Notes under the pieces: model-generated
Database searches by the model: none
What the model was told of the DNA's origin: nothing
Seen by the model: only the letters and a program-made list of their open reading frames with translations
Shown: positions 46,000-56,962 of the stretch, one piece after another
Position numbering within the stretch: position 1 is the stretch's first letter
Layout of the letters: the number at the start of each line of letters is the position of its first letter
Position numbers and translations under genes: made by a program
Origin: Branchinecta lynchi
Lineage: Eukaryota; Arthropoda; Branchiopoda; Anostraca; Branchinectidae
DNA length: 64,000 nucleotides
Reading direction: 5' to 3'
Assembly: GCA_023053575.1 (NCBI GenBank)
Contig: JAKZAP010000005.1
Coordinates: 1,860,001-1,924,000, forward strand

Positions 46000-47520
46000 T
46001 CTTATCCGCTTTTAACGTTAGTTCTGAGGATTGACTCAACAGGATTTATAATCCCATTGGTATCTGAATGTACTTTCCCCAGACGAGACTTGAACGTTAC
46101 CGGACGGCAGTTTCCTCCGATGAAGGATAATCCTGTCGCAGATCCGGTTTCAGTAGTAATGAATGCGCGGTCGCCGTCCTCCTTAACCCAGCGATGTCGC
46201 GTTTTCGAAACCGTAGTTACGGTGGCGGGGTTGGGGATAAGCCAACTGCACAAGTGCAAACTAATCGAGTGCGAATCCTAAGTAAAGATAAGTGCCCAAA
46301 CAACGCGAATTCGGCTTGGCAAGCGCAAAAAACTGCATCGTCAGGTCTATACAGCGCCGTTACCGTCGGGCGGATGAAATTTTCAGGATCCACCTCGGGT
46401 CCTGTAAATTCAGACTAGAAAATGCAACCAGTTTTCAATTTGCTTCACTAATTCATTCTTGATCGTCTCGCTTGATCAATGACTTTATTTCGATTATTAG
46501 AGTTTGCATATTATCATGACCATCTAGAGCTTGTAAATTATGACGCAAAGACATCCTCAAATGATACGATGTTGATCAACAGCCATCATCCACAATGATC
46601 GATCCCTTAGATAGCGGCCGACTTTGACTTGGTTCGGTAGTCATTGGTCAACATGTCAAAATCAGGGTGGAGGATCATTTGAAGCATCGATGTTCTTTTG
46701 AATGTAGTTGCTAACTAGGACTGCCACTTGGAAAATGCGCTCGTGCTGTTCGAACATTCCTCACCGTCCGAGCAGGTTATCATTGCTATCCATCATCACC
46801 ATTGCGGAAGATTTATGTGTTTGCGTCGAGCACGGTGTATAGGTCGGCTGGAGTGCTGGCTAATTCGGTACTTTCAAACATTATTGGGCATACACATTCT
46901 TAGCCCAGCTGGTAGCCAGTAGAAAGTATGTAGACCTAGTTCGGATAGCTGCTTCCACTTTTAAAATCAAAGTCCTTATAAAATCTTGGATATAATAGTC
47001 CTAATCCAATTTTCAGCTACTGTTTGAAACAGACCTTACCCACTCTCGTGCGTCATCGTCAATACCCGTCAAGATTTCAGGCATGAAACATACTTCTCAA
47101 CAAACAACAACCAATTTCGATGAAGAGAAGAAATAAAAATGAAAGAAGACACTGAAAATGGTCGCAAGGATGAACACTTTCTGATATACAGATACCACAG
47201 ATATTACATTGCAAGTTATGCAGTGACGATTCCTTATGCTCATGGCAGAAATTAAGAATCCTGGCGTCGTCGGATCGCATCAACGTGGTGAGCAAAGGGG
47301 TAGCAAGTAGCAACCTGAAGGAAGTGGATGTATGTGCGGTTTTTTCAGTGTTTGCGGCTCCTTTACTGAAGGAGATGACGCTGGTGTCACGATGTACAGA
47401 CAAGATTTGGTTTTAAGCTAAAAAAGTTTTTTTGGGGCCCTCTTTAAGCATAGTAATGAAGCAGGCTTTAAGTCTCTGGCCGCACTGTTGTAGAAGAAAT
47501 ATCGCTAAGGAGCTCGATCT
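46000..47520. other. Intron 4 of the SAM gene: nothing recognised
   Basis: A stretch at 46002-46420 has long overlapping open frames on both strands (for example IPNPATVTTVSKTRHRWVKE on the - strand) but no family resemblance. The rest is plain AT-rich sequence. Confidence 0.4.
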
Positions 47521-47563
47521 ATGAACTGTTCCTATCTCGTCTGTTCAGAACCATCAAGACATA

Positions 47564-47978
47564 AGGCGTATTCTCGCCGTTCCCCGAGGACTCAAATTGA
47601 GGAGTCCCCACGTTTTTGTGTGTCCAGGGGACTCACTCCCGTATTCTCGCGAGTCCCCACGGACGGGGAATGCTCCGATTATCATCACCATCATCGAAAA
47701 GGACTCCCTTTCAGATTCGGAGGGGAATCAATTTGTCCTGGTGTTGGTGAAATGTAAAATTAATTTAAAAAAAATCAGAATAAACAAAACCAAAAATAAA
47801 GTGGATCTAGACTAATTTCGTCAACTGCATATTTTTTTTTTCAACAAAATCCATTTTGGAACCATTCCCCGTGTTCTCGCTGTTTCTATACGCGGAGTCC
47901 GCGTGGAGTGACTCCCTCTATTCTCGCCGTTTCTTCTGATTCCCCGAGGAGTCCTCGTGGAACGGCGAGAATACGCCT
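47564..47978. mobile_element. Inverted-repeat element (AGGCGTATTCTCGCCG ends), copy a
   Basis: AGGCGTATTCTCGCCGTTCC at the left is perfectly inverted at the right (GGAACGGCGAGAATACGCCT). Flanks are ATA on both sides. The interior repeats CCCCGAGGACTC and GAGTCCCC words. A truncated relative lies at 59099-59275. Confidence 0.85.
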
Positions 47979-49002
47979 ATAGTAAGGTCGAAGTATAAAA
48001 ATAACGAAACTGCATGATTGTCAGCGGATTTTTTTAAATTCTGGTAAAATTGCACTCGAACTAATCAACTCGTGGGAAGACTTTGTAAACTGCAATTTTC
48101 TGAACCATTCAGAATCCTCTGAAGTTTGAATGTGGGAAACCGTAATTGACAAATCCATTGAGGTCAACTCTCTCGGAATGGGCAGTGACCACTCATGAGA
48201 AAACCACAGTTCGGAAACTCGCACACCGATTACACAAAAGCCTGAAATTCTTGAGAACGGAAACTAGGAATAACAGGAAGGAAGCGCTGCTCAGCTCCTC
48301 AGAGGTCAACCAAGAACGCCGAATTCACATACCTACTACATTTGACCATGTCCATTGGTTCGCAGTTCCGCCAATGAGAGCTTAATCGCGTGCGAAAGGA
48401 ACTGTAACCTGCGGAAGTTCCAAGTGAATAAGCGGTTTCAATCAGTTTCAGCTGGATGCACGATCAAACATGTTTATTTTCATTTTTCATAGCCCAGTGA
48501 CGCCTCCAGGCATGCCTTTCGTTAGATCCATTTCTTGACAATCGATTCTTGCCTGTGACACATTTGCTGCAGTCAACGCGCTCCCGGCTTTCCCTCGTCA
48601 AGGAGCCTCCCGACTCGAAAATCAAACCCAACCTTCCGGCATCCACTGTACCAGACATCTAGACACGAACTTCTTTGATGCGATTCAAGAATCGACTGGA
48701 CCTCGCCTGGGTTGCTCCCGGGTCAGAATTTGCATTTTTTCATCGCTTTCCGCTAGGTAACACTAGAAGAAGGACACAACCAGACTGTCCTCTGCGCAAT
48801 CTGTTTCGGACTGATACAAAATTGACTTGAATTTAATGAAAGCAATTCAAACTTCATACGAATGAAGTAATTTAGTGCTACCCGACCCCCCCCCCCCATG
48901 TTGCCGTTTTAGAGTTACATGCTAAAACTCAGTTAGATCGCATGCTCAACATATTTCACCCTTTTACTCGAAATTTGTAGACAAGAACTATCAATTTTTA
49001 CG

Positions 49003-49137
49003 TAGTTTCATTCCATCATTTATTTCTGGTAATTTCTTGTAAGTGTATTAGTTAAATTGTTTCTTGTGTGTCTGTGTATTTTTTAAATTTGTATTCCTTT
49101 TCTAGCTTTTAGCTATTCGGATTAAACTTGATTGATT
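49003..49137 (+). mobile_element. CR1-like LINE 3' UTR copy
   Basis: This is nearly identical to 13567-13725: TAGTTTCATTCCATCATTT, TCTTGTGTGTCTGTGTATTT and GCTATTCGGATTAAACTTGA, then TTGATTG. It lies shortly before the last SAM exon. Confidence 0.85.
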
Positions 49138-49273
49138 GAAATAAAACAATACTTGTCCGAAAAAATCTCGTGGGGAGACAGGCTACACCAGCAGTCTAAG
49201 ACTGGAATATGAACCATTTCCGCCTAGGATAAGCGCATTGTGACTGAGTAATTGTAACAGAAATTCTTTCTAG

Positions 49274-49492
49274 GTATTCCGAGAGCACTCTATCGATGGT
49301 TCCGCGTTACCCCTTCTGACGGATGACCACCTCACCACCAAGCTCAAAATGAAGCTCGGTCCCGCGCTTAAGCTCAAATCAGCTATCGCCCAGAAGCTGG
49401 GACACTGTACCGTTTGCCTACACTGCACCCATTGTCACTCTAGTCCAGAAAAGAAGTTCTTCAAGAACAACTATGGGGTAAATCACAGATAG
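49274..49492 (+). CDS. SAM-domain regulator, last exon found (rest of SAM domain)
   Basis: The exon begins after acceptor AATTCTTTCTAG, in phase 0, and completes the SAM domain: VFREHSIDGSALPLLTDDHL, then a helix ending LGPALKLKSAIAQKLG. The FREHxIDGxxLPLLTxxHL and LGPALK signatures are diagnostic of SAMD11/SAMD7 and close to polyhomeotic and SFMBT SAM domains. The domain spans about residues 408-473 of the assembled 502. After it comes a short Cys/His cluster (HCTVCLHCTHCH) not expected in vertebrate SAMD11, then a stop TAG at 49490-49492. AATAAATAAA follows four bases later and may serve as poly(A) signal, which would make a very short 3' UTR. Alternatively TATGGG|GTAAAT (GT at 49478) is a donor and one more exon exists. 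Confidence 0.88.
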   Translation, partial: VFREHSIDGSALPLLTDDHLTTKLKMKLGPALKLKSAIAQKLGHCTVCLHCTHCHSSPEKKFFKNNYGVNHR

Positions 49493-49495
49493 TGA

Positions 49496-49505
49496 AATAA
49501 ATAAA
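49496..49505 (+). promoter_or_regulatory. Possible poly(A) signal of SAM gene
   Basis: Overlapping AATAAA hexamers lie just after the TAG stop of the SAM exon. The position is unusually close to the stop, so this is a candidate only. If a further exon exists downstream, the hexamers are intronic and meaningless. Confidence 0.35.
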
Positions 49506-51135
49506 CACAAGTGAAAGACAAAGTGTATTACTGAAATTTCGTTAGATTCGGGTATTGTGCGGGTAGTGTGGTTGTTGTGCGTATTACTGGTTCACAAGTT
49601 GAACCCAAATGCTGGGCCCAGTGCAATCACAGAGACTAACTTCGAAGCTTTAATTTAAATAGTTGCGTCTGCAAGTGTTTCGTTATCTAATTTAGTTATG
49701 TTGTTGTTAATAGTCTTTTACTACTGTTGTCCTCCGATTTTTTTTTATAATAGAACGGATACGAAAAGATCAGAATGTTTTCGGTTTCTTATCATACATC
49801 GTAGCATGAACAAAGAATACGTAAAACCAGTGCCAGATTAAACCTTTTTGCCGGATTGAACTCCATTATGCAGTCGACATTTTTTGCGCGACAAAAAAAT
49901 CGGGCCCCGGCCATTTTTATGTGCCAACTCACAGAAAGCTTCAGTCACGTTTTTCATCGACCGTGTTCCAAGGCCTTGGTTCATTTTTCCGGTTTTTGCA
50001 ACATCCCCTTACTCCCCACTCCATTGGCCGTGTTTTGGCAACTCTAATCTGGCGAGTCGATCGATCTTCGCCGGAGAATGGCGCCACTCTCTACTAAAAA
50101 TGGTTAGTTTTCACCAAAACTTAAACCAAAACCTACAAATGACAGAAGAATCTCTTGTAGCAAACATCGCAATATTCCTTTTTGCAGGTCTTCCGGCCGC
50201 TGTAGTGGGATAATCGCTAACAGTATTGTACATTTCGGCCGCTAGAGGCTTCGGCTGCGCTATATTACATGAATGACATTTACATCAAAAATAGTTGAGA
50301 AAATTTTACTAAAATATCTTTCAAACTCTCACCAGTATTATCTTGTCTGTTTCCTCGGGACCCTAAAAGGAGCATAGGCACGTGCCTACTCTTATTATTT
50401 GGTAATCCAGCACCTGCGTCGAACGCGGGAGAACAATTGACTACGATTGTCATGCAAACAACATTTGAAGGACTTACTGATAAGTTTATTTCGGCTGTTC
50501 ACTGATGATTCAACTTTCAAACCTGAGACAAGAAGAGGACCATGCCAAGAATTGGCGAAAGCCTATAGGCTCAAAGAATATATTTCACCATATATTGTGT
50601 CTCTTCCAAGTTTCTAAGATAATTGATTAACTGAAATTTAGCCGAGCTTTCAACAGATTACACACGGCGTCGTCTATTTCTATGCACCCTCAACGCCCCC
50701 GGCTTCTTTAACAAACGCGGCAGAATCTGCACAACCGATCTTGCTGACAAATGCGGGTCCAGGAAAAAATAACCGGGGGTCCGACACACCTCGAAAAGGA
50801 CAAAACACGACATGAGTAAGATAGTCTATTGCCATTTGGTGCGACCGAATGCACCTTATGAATCCAAAATCTCGGCGATAGGATGGTTGAAATGATTATT
50901 GACAAAGAGTTGATCAGTGTTACACGTATGACGGGTCCTTTAACTCCAGAAATTTTCGTACGGTGAAAAATCAGCTCCCAACGCTTACGAGTTACGAGCA
51001 TCACTAACTACTTAGTTCTATAATTGCTATCACATGATACAGCTGTGAACATATAGCCCTGAGTTTCCTAATCTGGTGGTCAATCCAGTGGCGAACCTAG
51101 GCAAACTTTGCTGCTACAAGACTCCCAACTTCGGG

Positions 51136-51450
51136 CAGGGTTGCAACATGTCGCACGATAGTGTGAATTGTCACTCTACATTGTTTTTGTCGCTCTTGTC
51201 CTACGTAGGTCATACAATTAACTCTATTTCAGAAAACGTTCAGATTTGTTATTTTCCAGTGGTGATTCCAACCAAAGTGACTTTTCACGTTTTACATTAA
51301 AACAAAATCAAGATCTGTGATTTTTATAGCAGTGACTCCAACCAAACGCGAGCATTCCACATTTTTTCATGAGAATAAAATTTTACTCCAGTTCACTTTC
51401 TGTTTTCGACCAAAAGTCACTCTCTAAAGTTTTTGGATGTGACAGCCCTG
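51136..51450. mobile_element. hAT-like element (CAGGGTTG family), reversed copy
   Basis: CAGGGTTGCAACATGTCGCA at the left and GATGTGACAGCCCTG at the right. Flanks ACTTCGGG (51128-51135) and ACCTCGGG (51451-51458) match at 7 of 8. The interior shares CACGATAGTGTGAATTGTCA with the other copies in reverse. Confidence 0.85.
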
Positions 51451-51600
51451 ACCTCGGGGCCCCAGCCAGGGGCCGAAACGGTACATGTAAAAAACATATT
51501 GTTCAAGAAAGTATAGTTAGTACTTGCCTATTTAGTTTCTAAGCCTGCTTGTTTATAGATATTCCTTCAGCGCAAGCTGAGTGCGAATTGTATTTGACAA

Positions 51601-51715
51601 TGCTAAACGGATACGTCAGCTATATTTTATTAGAGCTTGAGCCTGAAGAGGATCCTTGCCAGGAAGGGCTGAAACATAGCTCTAATAAAATGTAGCTGAC
51701 GTATCCGTTTTGCAT
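51601..51715 (+). ncRNA. Hammerhead-ribozyme-like motif with complete core, in a Penelope-type palindrome
   Basis: CTGAAGA (51643-51649) fits the core CUGANGA. Stem II pairs GG-TCCTT with AAGGG-CT around a GCCAGG-like loop, with one bulged A. GAAA follows (51671-51674). Helix III pairs ACAT (51674-51677) with ATGT (51690-51693), giving the required A-U closing pair, and the putative cleavage triplet is GTA (51692-51694). Helix I can pair AGC (51640-51642) with GCT (51695-51697). The whole lies in a larger palindrome, ACGGATACGTCAGCT...AGCTGACGTATCCGT. Such motifs are known in Penelope-like terminal repeats. Confidence 0.72.
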
Positions 51716-51928
51716 TGATTGCTTATTTCAAAAGTCAAAGTACGTTAAATAAAAAAAAAAGAGTAAAGTTTACTTTTTGTTTAATTACCAAAAATGGGGG
51801 TAGAGACCCCATTAACTGCCCAGGGGCACTGATGTCTATATCCAGTCCTTCCGTCTGTCCCTGACTGTTCATTTGCCTTGTGGCAGACGCGAGACATGCT
51901 TTTGGGAAGCACGACGCTGAATGTTTAA

Positions 51929-52298
51929 AGGACCTGTCTTACCTATATTAGTAATGCAACATACTTCCATAATCACACTATATATTTCTAAGCCCGGAGA
52001 CCCCAATGTCGTACGGTACATTCTAACCCCTCTAACAAAACCACGCTGATTTTTTTACTTGCCGTGTTTTGCTACCTTCGATGTGTATCGCGCTGGCGAC
52101 GGTTGCCTGCGAGAAGTTTTCCCATTAAAAAAACCGGCTATGTAAATTGTTTCCCTGTTTTCGCTATAAGTCAACGGGCCTCGGAAAAGGCATAAAACAG
52201 CCAAAATGGTGGGTTGTTTGTTGAAAGCGCAGCCTAGTTTAAAGTATTCAAATATTTTAAATACTTTAGGTTGAGTAGTAAATACTGCGAGGGGTCCT
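51929..52298. mobile_element. TTAA-type element, family 3 (copy b)
   Basis: TTAA (51925-51928), AGGACCTGTC at the left, GAGGGGTCCT at the right, TTAA (52299-52302). The 370-bp body aligns along its length with 39096-39458. Confidence 0.87.
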
Positions 52299-52429
52299 TT
52301 AAAGACCCTGCTAAACTAATGCGGTGTTTACAAGTAAGCACCTGCTCCACTAGTCGAAATTATGCCATAACCATACTTCGACGGAGAAGTTCAAAATTCA
52401 AGATGCAAGTGTTACCCTTTTGGATGTTT

Positions 52430-52607
52430 CTTCGTCGCTATAAAAAATCATTGACAACAGAACCCAACCAGCGCACGACCTTCTACACTGCTTCCTGGCC
52501 GACGATCGAAATTAAGTGTCTTTTTGTGTATGTTTATGTGTTTTATTTATTTTCTTCATTTACTCCGCTTTCTAAAAACGGCGGGTTATAAATAAACTAC
52601 TTACTTA
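52430..52607 (+). mobile_element. Retroelement 3' tail, shared with 34680-34865
   Basis: This is the same 3' sequence ending GCGGGTTATAAATAAACTAC, with a variable 5' start. Confidence 0.6.
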
Positions 52608-52879
52608 CAGGAAAACTTGAACAGAATACGGTCTTGGTGACAAGATTATATTCACACCCAGAGGGAAAAAAATAATTCTTCAAATGTGAAAGTCTGACAA
52701 AAATAAATTCACCAGCCAACAAAAAAATGTTTTGATGGTATTTATGACATCAGTACTGATGACTGCTGCTTTCAAAAGCTAGCTATAATTTTTGGTGGAG
52801 TGTTCACTGGAACAATCCACTATTGCGAGCGCTGTAGCAGCTTTCGGTTTTTGGTTTCCGGTTTCCACCGTATTTTGTG

Positions 52880-53600
52880 GAGCTCATAACTGGTGAACCA
52901 GTGCAAGTATGAAGTTCAAACTTGGTATACTAATGGGTATTGGGGTCTAGTTGTGCCTTTTAGGGGTCCCACACCCTACCCGGTTCAGGGGCAAATGGGC
53001 CCAGATTGCCCAGTGAATAGTGTTCATAACTTGACCAGAACGGGACATAGAAACATGAAACTCCTTGTACATGTAGATCCTAGGGCTGGGAAATTGCTTT
53101 CAAAGTTGCACCTCCCCCACCCACCACGTTCATGGGCAACTGGGCCCAGATTTCCCAAGAGTAAATTTCGTTACCCGTGACAGGAATCAAAAGGGATCAA
53201 GTTGAAACTTGGTAGGATTGTGAGCATTGGGGTCTCTTTTCACTTTTTGCGGAGCCCAAACCCCACCCCCACTTGGTTTAGGGGCAATTGGGCCCAGATG
53301 GCCCATTTTTTAATGTTTTTAACTTGACAATAACTGGATATATGGCAATGAAATTCCTTTGTGCTTTTGGATCATAGGGTCTGGAAAGAGTTGAACCACC
53401 CCCACCCTCCCCGTTCATGGGGCAAGTGGGCCCAAACTGCCCATTAAAGTAGTTTTTGACCCGTGACTGGAATCAAACTCTAAGCTGGTATACTTGAGGA
53501 AAAAGAGGTGTAAATACGCATTTGATGGGTCACGACCCCCTCCCCGCTGCCATTCATGGGCAGCTGGGCCCAGATTTTCCTTGAGTTAAGTTCGTCTTTG
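52880..53600. repeat. Tandem repeat around GGGCCCAGATT
   Basis: GGGCCCAGA-type cores occur near 52998, 53143, 53290, 53427 and 53568, about 140 bases apart. Each is preceded by TTCA(T/G)GGGCAA and accompanied by alternating ACTTGACC/CCCGTGAC phrases. The higher-order unit is about 280 bp. Confidence 0.75.
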
Positions 53601-54567
53601 ACAGGTCTCAAGTCCAATTCTTGTATATTTGGTTAGAAATATCTATGGATGAGGATTTGGTGATTTGGTGTAACAGCAACAAATAAGACGACCCGTCGTA
53701 CTTTAATCTTTAATCACCAGTTGGAAACTGGACTGTTTTGTCATATGATCGATGATATGCCGTTCTTAAAGCACACCTCTTACTAGAAATGATCTTTTCC
53801 ACATGAAACGGATCAGAAAAAATGTTTTCCGAAAATACCATTACTTGCATCTGAAATTAGCGATTTTCTTGTTACAGCTTGTCGACTCTATCCAGCCCTC
53901 CTGCTCCGCTCCTGCTTTACGCGGCTGGGCGCAAAACGTTTGAAAACTGGACGCACCGTGGTTAAGTAGTTAGAAAACTAAGCAAAAAAAAAGAAGTCAA
54001 AAACAGAAGATTCTCATATCCTTGTATGTGAAAGAGTCGTCAGCGGACATTAAAGATTCTGTAAAACTTTGCGTTGTGTGACGGGCAAAACTCAGCACAT
54101 CCGAAAAAGCGCTAAAGTTCGTAGGCACAAAACGAGACAATGGAGAAAGGTGGGGATTTTAGAAACTTACTATTTTACAAGAGAGCTAGGTATATTATAA
54201 AAGGCAGAATAAGTAAGAGGGGTCCTTTAATGAATTGTGACAAAGGGGTATTAGGCTGCTATGATTTGGTTTATTGCACTTGTTATTACCTTGCTAATGA
54301 AAGAGCTTCAAAGTGTGGGACTGGCTGACAGACCATTCTCAGTGTTTGAAGTCAAGCTATTCGTGCAATCTTCAAAATTTCTACGGATTTACTGGCGGTT
54401 TGTTTACTTTTAAAGCATTTAAAGCGGGATGATTACAAATTAGGTTATTTCAATACTTGTTTGGTTACTGGGATGAGAAATTTCTTGGTTCTAAAGCTAT
54501 TTGTATATAAAATGAGATAAACATTTTACTTTCACACTCCACGTCTGAGCGCTTGCGCACTTTTTTC
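53588..54567 (+). repeat. Dispersed repeat R1, copy carrying a TTAA element
   Basis: The outer parts, 53588-53766 and 54231-54567, align with 30549-31022. The middle is the TTAA-flanked insert 53770-54226, absent from the other copy. Confidence 0.83.
53770..54226. mobile_element. TTAA-type inverted-repeat element, family 2 (copy b)
   Basis: TTAA at 53766-53769 and 54227-54230. Ends AGCACACCTCTTACT and AGTAAGAGGGGTCCT are inverted. The 457-bp body is homologous to 12816-13258. The empty site in repeat R1 (TTAA at 30708-30711) confirms the boundaries. Confidence 0.92.
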
Positions 54568-54850
54568 TTTCTTTTTACTAGCGCCGCCGACGAGATTCCT
54601 TTCAAGTGGACCAAATTCCTTTCATCATGAAAGGAATTCTCGTCCCGCTAGTCGTCTTCACGAACGGAACCCTTTCAATTTTGCCCGTAATTCCTTTCTA
54701 CTTGACGGGATTTCTTGTCCGTGTAAACGCTACACAAGGTTTGTTATTCACGGCGAATGGGTAAGTCTGCATAGCAAAGTCGGTTTCGAAAAGACCACTG
54801 TATTAAAGACCAACAACTCGTTTCTCAAAGAAACAAACCACTAACGTTAA

Positions 54851-55284
54851 AGGACACCTGAATGAAGAGTACTAAGTATCATCCCTATCTGTATGACTTC
54901 CGTTAACAATGCCTGCTGAAAACCCAATCCAAATACGAAATAGTGTTTCCAAGCGATTTTTGCTCCATTTTGCATCTTTCCTCATTTCAATACTGAACAA
55001 TTTTAGAAATGAACAAATAACTCCAATCAACCCTTCTTCTGGTATATTTTTTAACCAGTTAAGCTCAAACGTATATCTAGAAGAAATTCCAAAACGATCC
55101 GTCCAGCGCTGTGCAAGATATGAATTGCGCTTTTTGTCTTGGAGTCTGCATGTGCAAACCTCCAGAAACGAACATCCCTAATTTGAAAATGTCACGCTCA
55201 GGAGAAGAATGCTCTCCGCGGCCATGTCTGTAAATATATTCTCCATGGTGTGTTCAAGTATGGTTTTAATTGTTCAGGTGTCCT
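54851..55284. mobile_element. TTAA-type inverted-repeat element, family 4
   Basis: TTAA at 54847-54850 and 55285-55288. The ends AGGACACCTGAA and TTCAGGTGTCCT are a perfect 12-bp inverted repeat. The 434-bp interior has an open frame of about 90 codons with no family resemblance. Confidence 0.9.
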
Positions 55285-56309
55285 TTAACAAACAACCGAT
55301 ACCGCCGAGAGTGACAATAGACGTCTAAATAACAATGTGCGTGAAATCAAGAACAAATAATCCGATAGAACCTCCTTCTCCCTATCTCTGTACTATTACT
55401 ATGCGGAGTCGAGTATTTCCCTTTTCCGCTGTGGACGAGCGGAGGCTAGTAGCTTGGCGCCACATCACGTTTCTTTCCCTCTACAATTAGTTATATCGCT
55501 ATGAAACAACCTTGAGGAAAAGTAGAAGACAAAGCTGATTGGTTCTTTGAACGCGCTCAAGAGCGGTTCAGCGCGCGGAGTACGCCACCTGCATTTTCTT
55601 TCTCTGCAATGAGCAACGGTGGAGACGGAAGTAGAGTAGACGGGTAAAAAGCTACAGTAAATACCTGGAGGTCCGCTCAGTTTTGTCGGTGTATTCATAG
55701 TCGCTGCGTGGTACCAAAGACAGAGGTTCTATCTGATTATTTGTTCTCGGTTAAATGTAAATATCTGTCGTTTGTCATATGACGGTCAGAAAGACAACTC
55801 AAAGTGACTGCACCGTATGCTAACTGGAAGTCCAGGAAAGCCTGTGTTTTCTATACAAAGTCATCGACTAGGGCTCTGCACTATTAGGCATTACTTCAGA
55901 TATTACCGATGTGGTGCAGTACCTGACAAACAAATCCCAGTTTCCAAAATAAAATCCATATTTCCCCCCTCCCCCGGCCACCACGCTCACCCAGAACAAA
56001 ATGAGAGTACAAACAAAGTACGAACTCTCTCCCCCCCCCTCCCCGTACTCACCGCAACAGTAAGGTCCAAAAAGTCGTTAATTGACTGCCCGAATAAATA
56101 ATACTTCTAGTCTTAGTCTTAGTAACTTCTAGTTACAGGCGTTCATTGACTGCCTAAATAAATAATACTTCTAGTCTTTTTTTGGGATCCCAAAACGTAA
56201 GTGGAGGGATACTTGTCCATCTGTCAGCACGACAACTCTCGAAGGGTTTGAGATATTCTGATGAAACCCTGTTTGTCCTTACAGAAAGTGTGCTTAAAGT
56301 GTATTCAGG

Positions 56310-56634
56310 CAGAGCAAAATAACTCTAGAAAGTAATGCGAAGACCTATCCTTCCCGTGCGTCAAAAATGGGCCTCCGTCGCAGCGCCGCCCAGCTCGCTT
56401 CGCGAGAAAAGCTGCAGCAAACTGCTCGTGTGTGCAGTGGCGGACGTAAAAAATTCTAGCAAGGCTAAGATGCGGTGCAAACATCGAGGGTCAGATCAGT
56501 GCCAGCGCTCGTTAACGACTGGTTGAGTTTTGTAGCGACGTTCGTGTCCTCTAGCGGAGCTAGTGACGCTGCGATTTGACTGTGTGTCACTTTTTCAAAG
56601 TTCGTGCATTACTCACTAGAGTTACTTTGCTCTG
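56310..56634. mobile_element. hAT-like inverted-repeat element (CAGAGCAAAATAACTCTAG ends)
   Basis: CAGAGCAAAATAACTCTAG at the left mirrors CTAGAGTTACTTTGCTCTG at the right. ATTCAGG occurs on both sides (56303-56309 and 56635-56641). No transposase. It lies just downstream of the acetyl-CoA transporter stop codon. Confidence 0.8.
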
Positions 56635-56803
56635 ATTCAGGGGGAAGAATCTTTCCGCGGACATTCAAGACCGTCGTCCCATTTGTCATTTTCTAATCCA
56701 ATACATTAGCCTACCCTTACCTGCACTTTACCGACAAGACGTTCACTGGTCCCATTACGGAATGAAATAAAATTGCACTAATTTGTTCCAAGTCCAGTCC
56801 TCA

Positions 56804-56962
56804 TTACGTCACTCTCCACTGGCGGTCGCTCTGGAGCTGCAGGCGACTGATCACCTTCTTACCCCAGACGAGCCAAACGAAGCCTATCACTGTACATACT
56901 GTCACTTCCACATAGTAACCGTCGAAGACTGTGAAGCAGGATCCACCGAACTTCTCACAAGC
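56804..56962 (-). CDS. SLC33A1: Acetyl-CoA transporter (SLC33A1-like), terminal exon
   Basis: On the - strand, acceptor CTTCTTTTCCAG is followed by 52 codons and a TAA stop. The peptide starts ACEKFGGSCFTVFDGYYVEV and ends SDRQWRVT. It matches the human SLC33A1 C-terminus (LCKKLGGSCVTALDGYYVES, then IGFGWWFFLGPKFKKLQ) in spacing and key residues: the GGSC cysteine, DGYYVE, a final membrane helix (VIGFVWLVW) and a basic cytosolic tail. The frame joins in phase 0 with the exon ending at 58427, giving ...TIESE|ACEKFGG, equivalent to human ...DAVE|LCKKLGG. No AATAAA could be seen on the - strand shortly after the stop. Confidence 0.92.
   Translation of the reverse strand, partial: ACEKFGGSCFTVFDGYYVEVTVCTVIGFVWLVWGKKVISRLQLQSDRQWRVT

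Noticed and set aside
46002..46281. Overlapping open frames on both strands with well-mixed composition
   Set aside because: No splice-supported exon or known domain could be assigned, so it is left as unexplained sequence.
50080..50105. ATG GCG CCA CTC ... AAAATG|GTTAGT as a first exon
   Set aside because: Only eight codons, a weak donor and no recognisable downstream exon.
54909..55181. Open frame of 90 codons
   Set aside because: It lies wholly inside a 434-bp TTAA element with perfect terminal repeats. It is too short for a transposase and has no resemblance to one.
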